Shown here one piece after another: positions 1-5,451 of a stretch of DNA of 5,451 nucleotides. Positions within the stretch are counted from its first letter, which is position 1. Each line of letters begins with the position of its first letter. The position numbers and the translations under genes are program-made. The notes under the pieces are model-generated. The model saw nothing but the letters and a program-made list of their open reading frames with translations, ran no database searches and had not been told where the DNA came from. The DNA is taken from the NCBI GenBank assembly GCA_024225895.1, contig JAAEMC010000988.1, positions 1 through 5,451 of the forward strand, read 5' to 3'. Source of the DNA: Desulfobacteraceae bacterium (GTDB lineage Bacteria > Desulfobacterota > Desulfobacteria > Desulfobacterales > Desulfobacteraceae).

Positions 1-2
1 AC

Positions 3-47
3 AATGCAGAATTACCATTATTAAGCGATCCCTTATTCAGGACATAG
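3..47 (+). CDS. Possible C-terminal tail of an upstream gene (partial)
   Basis: In the frame starting at base 3 the sequence reads NAELPLLSDPLFRT and then stops at TAG 45-47, two bases before the ATG of the HAD gene at 50. The stop-next-to-start spacing is typical of genes in one operon, and the composition is protein-like. Only 14 codons are visible, so no family can be named. Another frame (base 1) is also open, to TAA 22-24, and either or neither may be the real tail. The call rests on spacing alone. Confidence 0.25.
   Translation, partial: NAELPLLSDPLFRT
39..42 (+). promoter_or_regulatory. Ribosome binding site deciding the HAD gene start
   Basis: AGGA lies seven bases before the ATG at 50. 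It supports 50, rather than the later ATG at 185, as the original start of the HAD hydrolase. The ATG at 185 has no purine-rich site in front of it (actggtttaaat). The AGGA falls inside the possible tail of the preceding gene, which would fit translational coupling. Confidence 0.45.
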
Positions 48-49
48 TG

Positions 50-733
50 ATGCATACATGGCAGAAAAGATGGCGATTTGACAGCATATTATTTGATTTG
101 GAAGGCACTCTGGTGGATTTTCAATGGCAATTAGAATCCGCTGTCAGTGAGGTCTGTTCTGTCTTGGAATAAACTGGTTTAAATATGAGCCCATATGGTG
201 ATTCTCTAAACTATGCCGGCATTTATAATACAACCCGGGATATGACAAAAAAATGGCAGCCTCAGAATGCGGCCCGTTTATTTGCACAATTGGATGCCAT
301 TTATGACAAGTACGACCAGGATGCCCTAAGCCGGTGGCAAGTCTATCCAGATACAGACACTGTTCTGGCGAGACTTTCAGATTTCGGTTTTCATTTGGGT
401 GTGGTAAGTAATATCGGCGCAGGGGCTACAATTGCTGTTCTTGAAAAATTTTTTTTTGAAAAATACTTTTCGATCACTATTTCGCGAAATGATGTATCAT
501 ACCTTAAACCCTCTCCTGAAGGGTTGATATTGGCCATACAAAATTTAGGCATGGATCCGGATAAAGTTCTTTTTGTCGGCGATTCCCTTAAAGATGTCGT
601 GGCGGCAAAAAAGGCGGCTATATCATCCTGTTTCCTTTCATGTGGTGAATGTCGGATAACAGGAGAAAGTGCAGATATGGCCACGTTTCAAATCTCCTCT
701 CTTTCAGGACTTTTCGATATTCTGACTCAATGA
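50..733 (+). pseudogene. HAD-superfamily hydrolase interrupted by an in-frame stop
   Basis: This frame encodes a haloacid dehalogenase-like (HAD) phosphohydrolase of about 227 codons, a normal length for a phosphoglycolate phosphatase-like member. Numbering from ATG 50, motif I is FDLEGTL with the nucleophile Asp16, motif II is VVSN with Ser120, motif III is YLKPSPEG with Lys153, and motif IV is FVGDSLKD with Asp178 and Asp182. The order and spacing are right for a soluble cytoplasmic HAD enzyme with a helical cap between motifs I and II. Codon 41 is TAA (170-172), while the same frame is open on both sides. The first piece (40 residues) holds only motif I. Restart at ATG 185 would give 182 residues with motifs II-IV but without the nucleophile, so it should be inactive. 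A single base change (for example AAA or CAA to TAA) explains this; a sequencing error or stop readthrough is also possible. The substrate cannot be predicted. Confidence 0.72.
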
Positions 734-767
734 TCGAGATGAATCTGCCGTGTTTTATCTGAGCTTT

Positions 768-783
768 TGGCAGAAATTTTGCT
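768..783 (+). promoter_or_regulatory. Candidate sigma-54 (-24/-12) promoter
   Basis: The sequence TGGCAGAAATTTTGCT matches the RpoN consensus TGGCAC-N5-TTGCW at every specified position except the sixth (G for C), with the invariant GG and GC at the correct distance. Transcription would start near 794 on the + strand, about 455 bases before the Usp gene. It could serve that gene through a long leader, or an unrecognised short transcript ending near the inverted repeats at 1030-1087. No enhancer-binding site was identified, and a chance match is possible. Confidence 0.33.
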
Positions 784-1029
784 GAAATATGTGCATAGGC
801 CGGATTCTTTACATCTATATGGCACTTCTGAAAAATCAGGATTCTTTTATTTTGCATCTTTTAAATTGTGGGGCAAGCCTGTATGTCTACCGGCCCTCAA
901 TCCAGGTATACATTGCAGATAGCTTGAGCAGTACCAGGGATATCGGGTTTGGCAAAATAGATGACCTTGACGATGGCCAAAAGGCGCTTGATGTTTTTTT
1001 GTGGCAGAGCTGCATGCTTTTGCCCTGAT

Positions 1030-1056
1030 TTTTGGTTTTTAATGCCTTGACCAAAA
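1030..1056. repeat. Inverted repeat, 7-bp perfect stem
   Basis: TTTTGGT (1030-1036) is the exact reverse complement of ACCAAAA (1050-1056), with a 13-base loop. It begins two bases after the TGA that ends the 789-1028 frame. The stem is A+T-rich with two G-C pairs, and no long T run follows on either strand. It is at most a weak terminator or a protein-binding palindrome. Confidence 0.4.
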
Positions 1057-1065
1057 TATTCTAAT

Positions 1066-1087
1066 GGGTTAAATTTATTTTAACACC
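1066..1087. repeat. Inverted repeat, 8-bp stem with one bulge
   Basis: GGGTTAAA (1066-1073) pairs with TTTAACaCC (1079-1087) around a five-base loop, with one unpaired A at 1085. It sits ten bases after the previous inverted repeat. The short loop makes a folded RNA plausible, and an operator is another option. No poly-U tract follows on the + strand. Confidence 0.4.
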
Positions 1088-1189
1088 CCCTCAAATTGGG
1101 TTTCGATCAGTATTCTTACTGTTCAACATGTCTTTTAAGGGTTTTGTGCTCACCTAACTTTCTTTTCCATTATACCTAAACATCTAATC

Positions 1190-1216
1190 TTGTAGCAATT
1201 TATTCGTGGATAATAA
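1190..1216. promoter_or_regulatory. Weak sigma-70-like promoter before the Usp gene (+ strand)
   Basis: TTGTAG (1190-1195) and TAATAA (1211-1216) resemble -35 and -10 boxes on the + strand, but the 15-base spacer is short of the usual 17. This places a start shortly before the Usp ribosome binding site. The surroundings are A+T-rich, so such matches are common by chance. Confidence 0.22.
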
Positions 1217-1237
1217 TAAGTTTAACACCCAGAAAGA

Positions 1238-1244
1238 AAGGAGG
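1238..1244 (+). promoter_or_regulatory. Strong ribosome binding site of the Usp gene
   Basis: AAGGAGG is a perfect Shine-Dalgarno core five bases before the ATG at 1250. It fixes this start and argues against an overlapping frame that begins at 1206, which has no such site. Confidence 0.85.
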
Positions 1245-1249
1245 GAAAT

Positions 1250-1711
1250 ATGGAAGAAAGAAAAATTTTATTCCCATATAATTTCACGCGCAAAGATCAG
1301 GCAGCTCTGGATTATATTGTTTCCAATTATGCGGGCTTGGAAAATACTAAGGTCACTGTCTTTCATGCATATGTTCCGGTTCCCGAGGTAGTAATTGGCA
1401 GCAACACTGTTATGGAGAGGATGTCAAGGAACTTAAGCTTTTTAAGGCAGAAAGTGGTTGAACAGGAAGGTAAAATGAGGGCTGTGAAACAGCTTTTGTT
1501 GAATGGCGGTTTTAATGAAAACCAGGTAAATTATTTGTATCTTCCGAAACGAAAGGATGTGGCCAAGGAGATCGCAGCTTTGGTCAGGGATGAAGGATAT
1601 CATATGATCATTTTAAGCCGGTCAAAAAAGGTGAGCGGTTTTTTTAAAAGCAGTGTCTCCATCAAGCTGGTTTCAGCCTTGGAGAATGTTCTATTGACGA
1701 TTGTTACTTAG
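1250..1711 (+). CDS. UspA-family universal stress protein (diverged, small)
   Basis: This 153-residue cytoplasmic protein has the outline of a single universal stress protein domain. It begins with strand beta-1 (RKILFPYNFT, residues 4-13) and a helix with the typical AALDYI (18-23). The second strand is VTVFHAYVP (35-43). A helical middle (about 54-85) is followed by DVAKEIAALVRDEG (103-116), strand MIILSR (119-124), and a last strand VLLTIV (147-152). Most Usp proteins bind ATP through G-2X-G-9X-G(S/T). Here the matching stretch (residues 124-137) reads RSKKVSGFFKSSVS and lacks the first glycines, and the usual Asp of beta-1 is replaced by Tyr-Asn. I infer a non-ATP-binding or altered nucleotide site. 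It starts behind a strong ribosome binding site and probably shares a transcript with the GAF gene 74 bp downstream. The exact role is unknown. Confidence 0.75.
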   Translation: MEERKILFPYNFTRKDQAALDYIVSNYAGLENTKVTVFHAYVPVPEVVIGSNTVMERMSRNLSFLRQKVVEQEGKMRAVKQLLLNGGFNENQVNYLYLPKRKDVAKEIAALVRDEGYHMIILSRSKKVSGFFKSSVSIKLVSALENVLLTIVT

Positions 1712-1770
1712 AAAACACAAGGAGTTGATCTGCTTAACATCATCCCTTTTTAACAATGGCATAAATATTT

Positions 1771-1776
1771 AAGGAG
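1771..1776 (+). promoter_or_regulatory. Ribosome binding site of the GAF gene
   Basis: AAGGAG lies nine bases before the ATG at 1786 and supports that start. The 74-bp gap after the Usp stop holds no clear terminator, so cotranscription is plausible. Confidence 0.8.
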
Positions 1777-1785
1777 AATAGATAT

Positions 1786-2340
1786 ATGGGTGAAGAAAAT
1801 AAAATCAGCATAGAGATTTTTAAGATTGTTAAAAGAGCGATGGGACAATCCAGCGGCCTGGATGACATGGCAAACAATCTGGTGCAGTTTTTAACCGCAG
1901 CGCTTGAAATAAAAGGGGTCACCCTATTTGTTTCCAATCCGGAAGAAATGGAGCTGGAAATAATGACCAGTTTTGGATTGAGCGATGAATACCTGCTAAA
2001 AGGGGCTATTTCTTCGAAAAAAAGTATTGTCAACCTTTACAAACATAAACCGGTATTGGTTAAAAACACGTCAGATACAGATATGTTGCAATATCCTGAA
2101 GCAGCAGTAAAAGAAGGAATTCAATCCATAATCTCCCTTCCGGTTGTTTTTTCAGGAAAGGTCATTGGCGCGCTGCGCCTTTATTGTAAAGAGGTGTGGG
2201 ATATTTCTGATCATGATCTGGAGAGCCTGATGCTTTTTGCAGATCAGGTAGGGATGGCCATGATGTACGCTAGGCTGTTAAATGCATTTGAAACCATAAG
2301 GCAGACAGTAATGAATGTTCATGGGGTTTGGGTAGAATGA
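1786..2340 (+). CDS. Stand-alone GAF-domain protein
   Basis: The 184-residue product is essentially one GAF domain. An N-terminal helix (residues 5-40) leads into core strands VTLFVS (45-50) and LEIMTSFGL (57-65). The region IVNLYKHKPVLVKNT (81-95) matches the usual segment before the second half of the fold. The most diagnostic part is GIQSIISLPVVFSGKVIGAL (111-130), followed by RLYCKEVWDISDHDLESLML and FADQVGMAM (131-159). GAF domains bind small ligands such as cyclic nucleotides, haem or metabolites, or pair proteins together. No kinase, cyclase, HTH or other output domain follows, and no signal peptide or membrane segment is visible, so it is a soluble sensor or partner module. It probably forms an operon with the Usp gene. 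The ligand is not predictable; Cys134 is the only cysteine in the protein. Confidence 0.82.
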   Translation: MGEENKISIEIFKIVKRAMGQSSGLDDMANNLVQFLTAALEIKGVTLFVSNPEEMELEIMTSFGLSDEYLLKGAISSKKSIVNLYKHKPVLVKNTSDTDMLQYPEAAVKEGIQSIISLPVVFSGKVIGALRLYCKEVWDISDHDLESLMLFADQVGMAMMYARLLNAFETIRQTVMNVHGVWVE

Positions 2341-2361
2341 AAAATACGGAAAAGGCCAGAT

Positions 2362-2403
2362 AAAAAAAGGGTGGCTGCCTGAATTTATGGAAACCACCCC
2401 TTT
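2362..2403 (-). terminator. Rho-independent terminator for the fad operon, possibly bidirectional
   Basis: AAAGGGTGG (2366-2374) pairs with CCACCCCTTT (2394-2403), giving nine base pairs with one bulged C and a 19-base loop. Read on the - strand, the stem is followed directly by seven T residues (2368 down to 2362), a classical intrinsic terminator 28 bp past the thiolase stop. On the + strand only three T residues follow, so it would be a weaker stop for the GAF gene, which ends 25 bp before the stem. Its place between two convergent genes fits shared use. Confidence 0.8.
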
Positions 2404-2430
2404 GATCAAGGAAAACAAATAGATATTGAG

Positions 2431-3609
2431 TTAAATTTTTTCAAAAATAGCTGCTGCACCCATTCCGCCGCCAATACACATGGAAACAATACCGTATTTT
2501 CCATTGACTTCCTTTAGGTTGGCAAGGCAGGTGGCTGTCAGTTTTGCTCCGGTGCATCCTAAAGGATGACCTAACGCAATGGCACCGCCGTGGATATTGA
2601 TGCGGTCCATATAATTATCAAGCCCCAGTTCCCGGATGCTGTACAGGGCCTGGGAAGCAAATGCCTCATTGATTTCATAGATGTCAATATCATCAATGGA
2701 AAGTCCGGCTTGTTCCAGAACTTTTGGGATGGCATAGCGTGGTCCCACACCCATTTCATCTGATTTGCAGCCCACTGTGGCATAGGAGACGAATTTTGCA
2801 ATGGGTTCAAGTCCCAGTTCATCGCATTTTTCTTTGGATGCGATGATGGTGGCGGCAGCGCCATCTGTAGTCTGGGAAGAGTTGCCCGCTGTAACACTGC
2901 CTACAGCAGAGAATACAGTACGCAGCTTGCCAAGGATCTCTACTGTGGATTCACGGATACCGTCATCATGTTCTACAATAAATTCTTCTTTTTTATAGGT
3001 ACCATCTGCCTGGGGGACATATTTAAAAGCAGGGGTGGGGACAACTTCTGTAAAAAGGCCGTTATCTCTGGCTCGTGCTGCCTTTGCCTGGGATGCAACA
3101 GCAAATTTATCCTGGTCCTCCCTTGAAACATTATATCTTTGGGCAACATTTTCAGCAGTCACTCCCATTGAGATATACATTTCAGGATTGGTTTGGGAAT
3201 ATTCAGGATGCGGACGCGGAGCATTTCCACCCATGGGAACAAATGTCATGGATTCAACACCAGCCCCTATGGTAACCTCTGACCATCCTGCCTGGACTCT
3301 CAAGGCAGCCAGGGAAATGGCTTCAAGGCCGGATGCGCAGAACCGGTTTACAACTGCGCCGGATACTTTATCCGGGAACCCGGCCATTTTGGCGGCAATT
3401 CTTCCGAGGTTCAGGCCCTGTTCCCCTTCAGGAAAGGCGCAGCCCAGCATGACATCTTCCAGGTCCTCGGGTGACAGGTTTTTGGTTCTTTCCACTGCCT
3501 CTTTCATAATAAATGAAATCAGTTCTTCCGGCCGGGTCTGGTTAAATAAACCTCTATTTTGCTTGCAGCCGGGTGTTCTGATGGATTGTACTATATATGC
3601 GTCTCTCAT
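2431..3609 (-). CDS. fadA: Acetyl-CoA C-acyltransferase (3-ketoacyl-CoA thiolase, FadA type)
   Basis: This thiolase of 392 residues, the usual length for the family, carries out the last step of beta-oxidation: CoA-dependent cleavage of 3-ketoacyl-CoA into acetyl-CoA and an acyl-CoA two carbons shorter. It is a soluble cytoplasmic enzyme. Catalytic residues are all present: the nucleophile Cys91 in NRFCASGLEA, the NEAF motif at 314-317, His348 in GGAIALGHPLG, and Cys378 in SMCIGGGMGAA. The N-terminus IVQSIRTPGCKQNRG and the AGNSSQTTDGAA segment (241-253) are also typical. The start ATG has AAAGGAGA nine bases upstream. It lies 15 bp downstream of the dehydrogenase/hydratase gene, and the pair matches the fadN-fadA order of Bacillus, which supports a degradative thiolase over a biosynthetic acetoacetyl-CoA thiolase. 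Chain-length preference cannot be read from sequence. Confidence 0.94.
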   Translation of the reverse strand: MRDAYIVQSIRTPGCKQNRGLFNQTRPEELISFIMKEAVERTKNLSPEDLEDVMLGCAFPEGEQGLNLGRIAAKMAGFPDKVSGAVVNRFCASGLEAISLAALRVQAGWSEVTIGAGVESMTFVPMGGNAPRPHPEYSQTNPEMYISMGVTAENVAQRYNVSREDQDKFAVASQAKAARARDNGLFTEVVPTPAFKYVPQADGTYKKEEFIVEHDDGIRESTVEILGKLRTVFSAVGSVTAGNSSQTTDGAAATIIASKEKCDELGLEPIAKFVSYATVGCKSDEMGVGPRYAIPKVLEQAGLSIDDIDIYEINEAFASQALYSIRELGLDNYMDRINIHGGAIALGHPLGCTGAKLTATCLANLKEVNGKYGIVSMCIGGGMGAAAIFEKI

Positions 3610-3618
3610 TTTTAAGGT

Positions 3619-3626
3619 TCTCCTTT
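3619..3626 (-). promoter_or_regulatory. Thiolase ribosome binding site overlapping the upstream stop codon
   Basis: Read on the - strand, AAAGGAGA lies nine bases before the thiolase ATG, and its first two A residues are part of the TAA stop (3625-3627) of the preceding gene. Ribosomes that end on the upstream gene would be positioned to start the thiolase, so translational coupling is likely and would keep the two enzymes in balance. Confidence 0.8.
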
Positions 3627-5451
3627 AGTTCCTAAGCGGTTTGCCTGTTTTGAGCATGTGATCGATTCTGGCGATGGTTTTTTCTTCTTTGCAGAAGTCT
3701 ACAAATGCTTCTCTTTCAAGCTTGAGGATGGTATCTTCACTCACTTCACTGCCCACCTTCACATCACCGCCGCTCATGACAAATGCAATCCGTTTGGCAA
3801 GGAAGGCATCATATTCGCTAACGAATTTACCGTTGAGCATATTGTATATTTCAACATTGACCATACCCTGTCCGGCATTACCAATAACCTTAAGGGGCTG
3901 TTTGGCTGGCGGGGCATATCCGTCATCCAGCATTTTAAGAATTTCTTTTTTGGCTTCACCCACAAGGTTGTCCCGGTTGAATACAATCCGGTCAGCATGT
4001 CCTAAAAATCCGTTTCCGACTGCCTGTGCAGCGGAAAAAGAAATGGCAGCCGTGGCAATTTTCATAATGGCCGGTACAAAGAGTTTGGCAAGATCCACTT
4101 CTTTAACGGTTTTGCCCGGCAGTGCATTTACATATTTTTTCCACAGGTTCATGGTGCCGCCACCGGCAGGAAGCAGGCCTACACCAACTTCGACAAGACC
4201 CATGAATAATTCTGAATGAGCCACGATCCTGTCTGCACCCAGACAGGTTTCACAGCCGCCGCCAAGGGTCATGCCGTAAGGTGCTGCAACAACGGGGAAG
4301 GCACTGTATTTTGCTCTCTGGATACCTTGTTGCGCTTTTTCTAAAAAGGCATCGATTTCAGTATATTTTTTATCGTGGATCAGCTTAGAGACAAAGGCAA
4401 GATCTGCACCGGCAGAGAAAGCTCCGGGCATACCTCCTGCTTCATTTCCAATGACCAGTCCGGCACCGTTTTTGTCCACATAGTCCAGGGCTTCATCAAT
4501 GGTATCCACAATTTCTGCATTAATGGAATTCATTTTGGTATGGAATTCAACGCAGAAAACATCATCGCCAATATCCACGAGGCTGGCTGAGCTGTTTTCA
4601 AGGACGGTTTTGTTGTTGCCTTTTGCAGCTGCAATGGAGACCATATTTTTGCTGACGGCTATGGCTTTGTAAGATGCAGACGCAAAATCATAATAATATT
4701 TGACACCGTTTTCAAGTTTGTAAAAGCAGGTATTCCCTGCATTAAGCATCTCTTTAACATTGGCGGGGACATCCAGACCTTCTTCTTCCATGCGGTCAGC
4801 GGCATCTTTTACACCATAGGCATCCCAGATTTCAAACGGGCCCATTTCAAAGTTGTAGCCCCATTTCATGGAGTTGTCGATTTCAAGAATAGTGTCTGCG
4901 ATTTCAGGCACCCGGTTAGCAGCGTATTGAAAACTGTTGGCTGCCATTTTCCAGGCAAATTTGGCGCCTTTATCATCGCCTTTAAGAACACAGTCTATCT
5001 TTTCTTTGAGTGTGCCTTTCTTTTTGGCCTCATCAATACAGGGGAATGTAGGTCTTTCAAGGTCTTCATATTCCATGGTCGCAGGGTTGAGGACCTTTCT
5101 GATTTTTTTCCATTCCGGTGTTAGTTCTGTTTTGTAGAAACCGGCCTGGGTCTTTTTCCCCAAAAGATTTTTTTCAGCCATTTTCTCGATGAATTCAGGC
5201 AGAATAAGTGCATCTCTCTGCTCATCATCCTGGCAGAGCTCATATGAGTTTTTGCAAACATTTATCACCGTATCCAGGCCAACCAGGTCAACGGTTTTAA
5301 ATATCGCTGTTTTGGGGCGGCCAAGGGCGGGTCCGAAAATAGCATCCACTTCCGGTATGGTCATACCTTCTTCCATCATGGCCTTGGCAATGGCGCCAAT
5401 ACCCTGGATACCAATTCTATTGCCCACAAAGTTGGGAGTGTCTTTTGCCCA
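3625..5451 (-). CDS. fadN: 3-hydroxyacyl-CoA dehydrogenase/enoyl-CoA hydratase, FadN type (5' partial)
   Basis: The visible 608 residues are the C-terminal part of a bifunctional beta-oxidation enzyme. The frame runs off the window: the first codons read WAKDTPNFVGNRIG, the conserved KDTPxFxxNR linker of 3-hydroxyacyl-CoA dehydrogenases, so the GTG at 5427 is internal and the NAD-binding domain with its catalytic His is outside. Numbering from the window edge, the first dehydrogenase C-terminal domain spans about 9-110 (GPALGRPKTAIFKTVDLVGLD), and a second, diverged copy lies at about 165-260 (KWGYNFEMGPFEIWDAYG). A crotonase-fold enoyl-CoA hydratase domain follows (about 280-470), with oxyanion-hole SAGADL (346-351), YGMTLGGGCE with Glu401, and LVEVGVGLLPAGGG with Glu421. 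These two Glu match the catalytic pair of enoyl-CoA hydratase, so both halves should be active. The C-terminal tail is helical. Dehydrogenase-first order is that of Bacillus FadN, opposite to E. coli FadB. It is cotranscribed with the thiolase. Confidence 0.92.
   Translation of the reverse strand, partial: WAKDTPNFVGNRIGIQGIGAIAKAMMEEGMTIPEVDAIFGPALGRPKTAIFKTVDLVGLDTVINVCKNSYELCQDDEQRDALILPEFIEKMAEKNLLGKKTQAGFYKTELTPEWKKIRKVLNPATMEYEDLERPTFPCIDEAKKKGTLKEKIDCVLKGDDKGAKFAWKMAANSFQYAANRVPEIADTILEIDNSMKWGYNFEMGPFEIWDAYGVKDAADRMEEEGLDVPANVKEMLNAGNTCFYKLENGVKYYYDFASASYKAIAVSKNMVSIAAAKGNNKTVLENSSASLVDIGDDVFCVEFHTKMNSINAEIVDTIDEALDYVDKNGAGLVIGNEAGGMPGAFSAGADLAFVSKLIHDKKYTEIDAFLEKAQQGIQRAKYSAFPVVAAPYGMTLGGGCETCLGADRIVAHSELFMGLVEVGVGLLPAGGGTMNLWKKYVNALPGKTVKEVDLAKLFVPAIMKIATAAISFSAAQAVGNGFLGHADRIVFNRDNLVGEAKKEILKMLDDGYAPPAKQPLKVIGNAGQGMVNVEIYNMLNGKFVSEYDAFLAKRIAFVMSGGDVKVGSEVSEDTILKLEREAFVDFCKEEKTIARIDHMLKTGKPLRN

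Larger units (their letters stand above)
734..1249. other. Intergenic region with no confident gene
   Basis: About 500 bp separate the HAD frame from the Usp gene. No reading frame here has a good start with a ribosome binding site or a recognisable domain. A + strand frame at 789-1028 (79 codons, possible inner start 819) lacks a Shine-Dalgarno site. On the - strand an open frame from 1079 down to 897 reads protein-like (it includes IVKVIYFAKPDIPGTAQAIC) but has no ATG. The block of about 870-1028 is near 49% G+C by hand count, clearly higher than the A+T-rich 1029-1249, so it may be a decayed gene or the remnant of a repeated or mobile sequence. No tRNA or rRNA was recognised. The interval also holds a sigma-54-like promoter and two inverted repeats, listed separately. 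Confidence 0.6.

Noticed and set aside
185..733. Shorter HAD protein starting at ATG 185
   Set aside because: It has no ribosome binding site and lacks motif I with the catalytic Asp, which is found in the same frame upstream of the stop. It is better described as part of the broken gene.
745..773. CTGCC/GGCAG hairpin as a terminator after the HAD gene
   Set aside because: It is only a five-base stem with a 19-base loop and no clean T run, and it overlaps the stronger sigma-54-like match.
618..857. - strand frame of 79 codons overlapping the HAD 3' end
   Set aside because: Much of it is antisense to the HAD coding frame, and it shows no recognisable domain.
789..1028. + strand frame of 79 codons as a real gene
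   Set aside because: It has no Shine-Dalgarno site at 789 or at the inner ATG 819 and no recognisable domain. The protein-like look of the opposite strand over the same bases makes the coding strand unclear.
1206..1391. + strand frame of 61 codons overlapping the Usp start
   Set aside because: It overlaps the Usp gene out of frame, and the strong ribosome binding site lies inside it, serving ATG 1250.
3035..3628. + strand frame of 197 codons antisense to the thiolase
   Set aside because: It mirrors a highly conserved thiolase with all catalytic residues, so the open frame is a by-product of that gene's codon use.
3674..4219. + strand frame of 181 codons antisense to the hydratase domain
   Set aside because: It is the shadow of the conserved crotonase region and has no domain of its own.
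5425..5427. GTG as the start of the dehydrogenase/hydratase
   Set aside because: The upstream codons to the window edge read WAKDTPNF, a conserved internal linker of this family, so the real start lies outside the window.

Overview
The window (about 44% G+C by eye) looks like chromosomal DNA from an anaerobic, fatty-acid-oxidising bacterium. A Desulfobacterota (Desulfobacteraceae-like) sulfate reducer is my best guess. The basis is the style of the beta-oxidation proteins, the moderate G+C and the strong AAGGAG-type ribosome binding sites. The taxon is an inference; no marker gene is present.

Layout, left to right. Positions 1-47 may hold the last codons of an upstream + strand gene. Positions 50-733 (+) are a HAD-superfamily hydrolase reading frame that carries all four HAD motifs but is cut by an in-frame TAA at 170-172, so it is called a probable pseudogene. 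Positions 734-1249 have no confident gene. They hold a good match to a sigma-54 (-24/-12) promoter, a more G+C-rich block with coding-like translations on both strands, and two adjacent inverted repeats. Next come two + strand genes with strong Shine-Dalgarno sites and 74 bp between them: a diverged UspA-family protein (1250-1711) and a stand-alone GAF-domain protein (1786-2340). A hairpin at 2362-2403 separates them from a convergent - strand operon. This operon (5451 to 2431) encodes a bifunctional 3-hydroxyacyl-CoA dehydrogenase/enoyl-CoA hydratase of the FadN type, whose N-terminus lies outside the window, followed 15 bp later by a FadA-type thiolase.

The - strand pair is a compact beta-oxidation module. 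The first protein hydrates the enoyl-CoA and oxidises the 3-hydroxyacyl-CoA to 3-ketoacyl-CoA; the thiolase cleaves that to acetyl-CoA and a shortened acyl-CoA. The Usp/GAF pair looks like a small stress-response or sensory unit with no obvious link to beta-oxidation.

I found no convincing new biological system. The points most worth a second look are the interrupted HAD gene, the unexplained 734-1249 interval, and the Usp protein that lacks the usual nucleotide-binding glycines.
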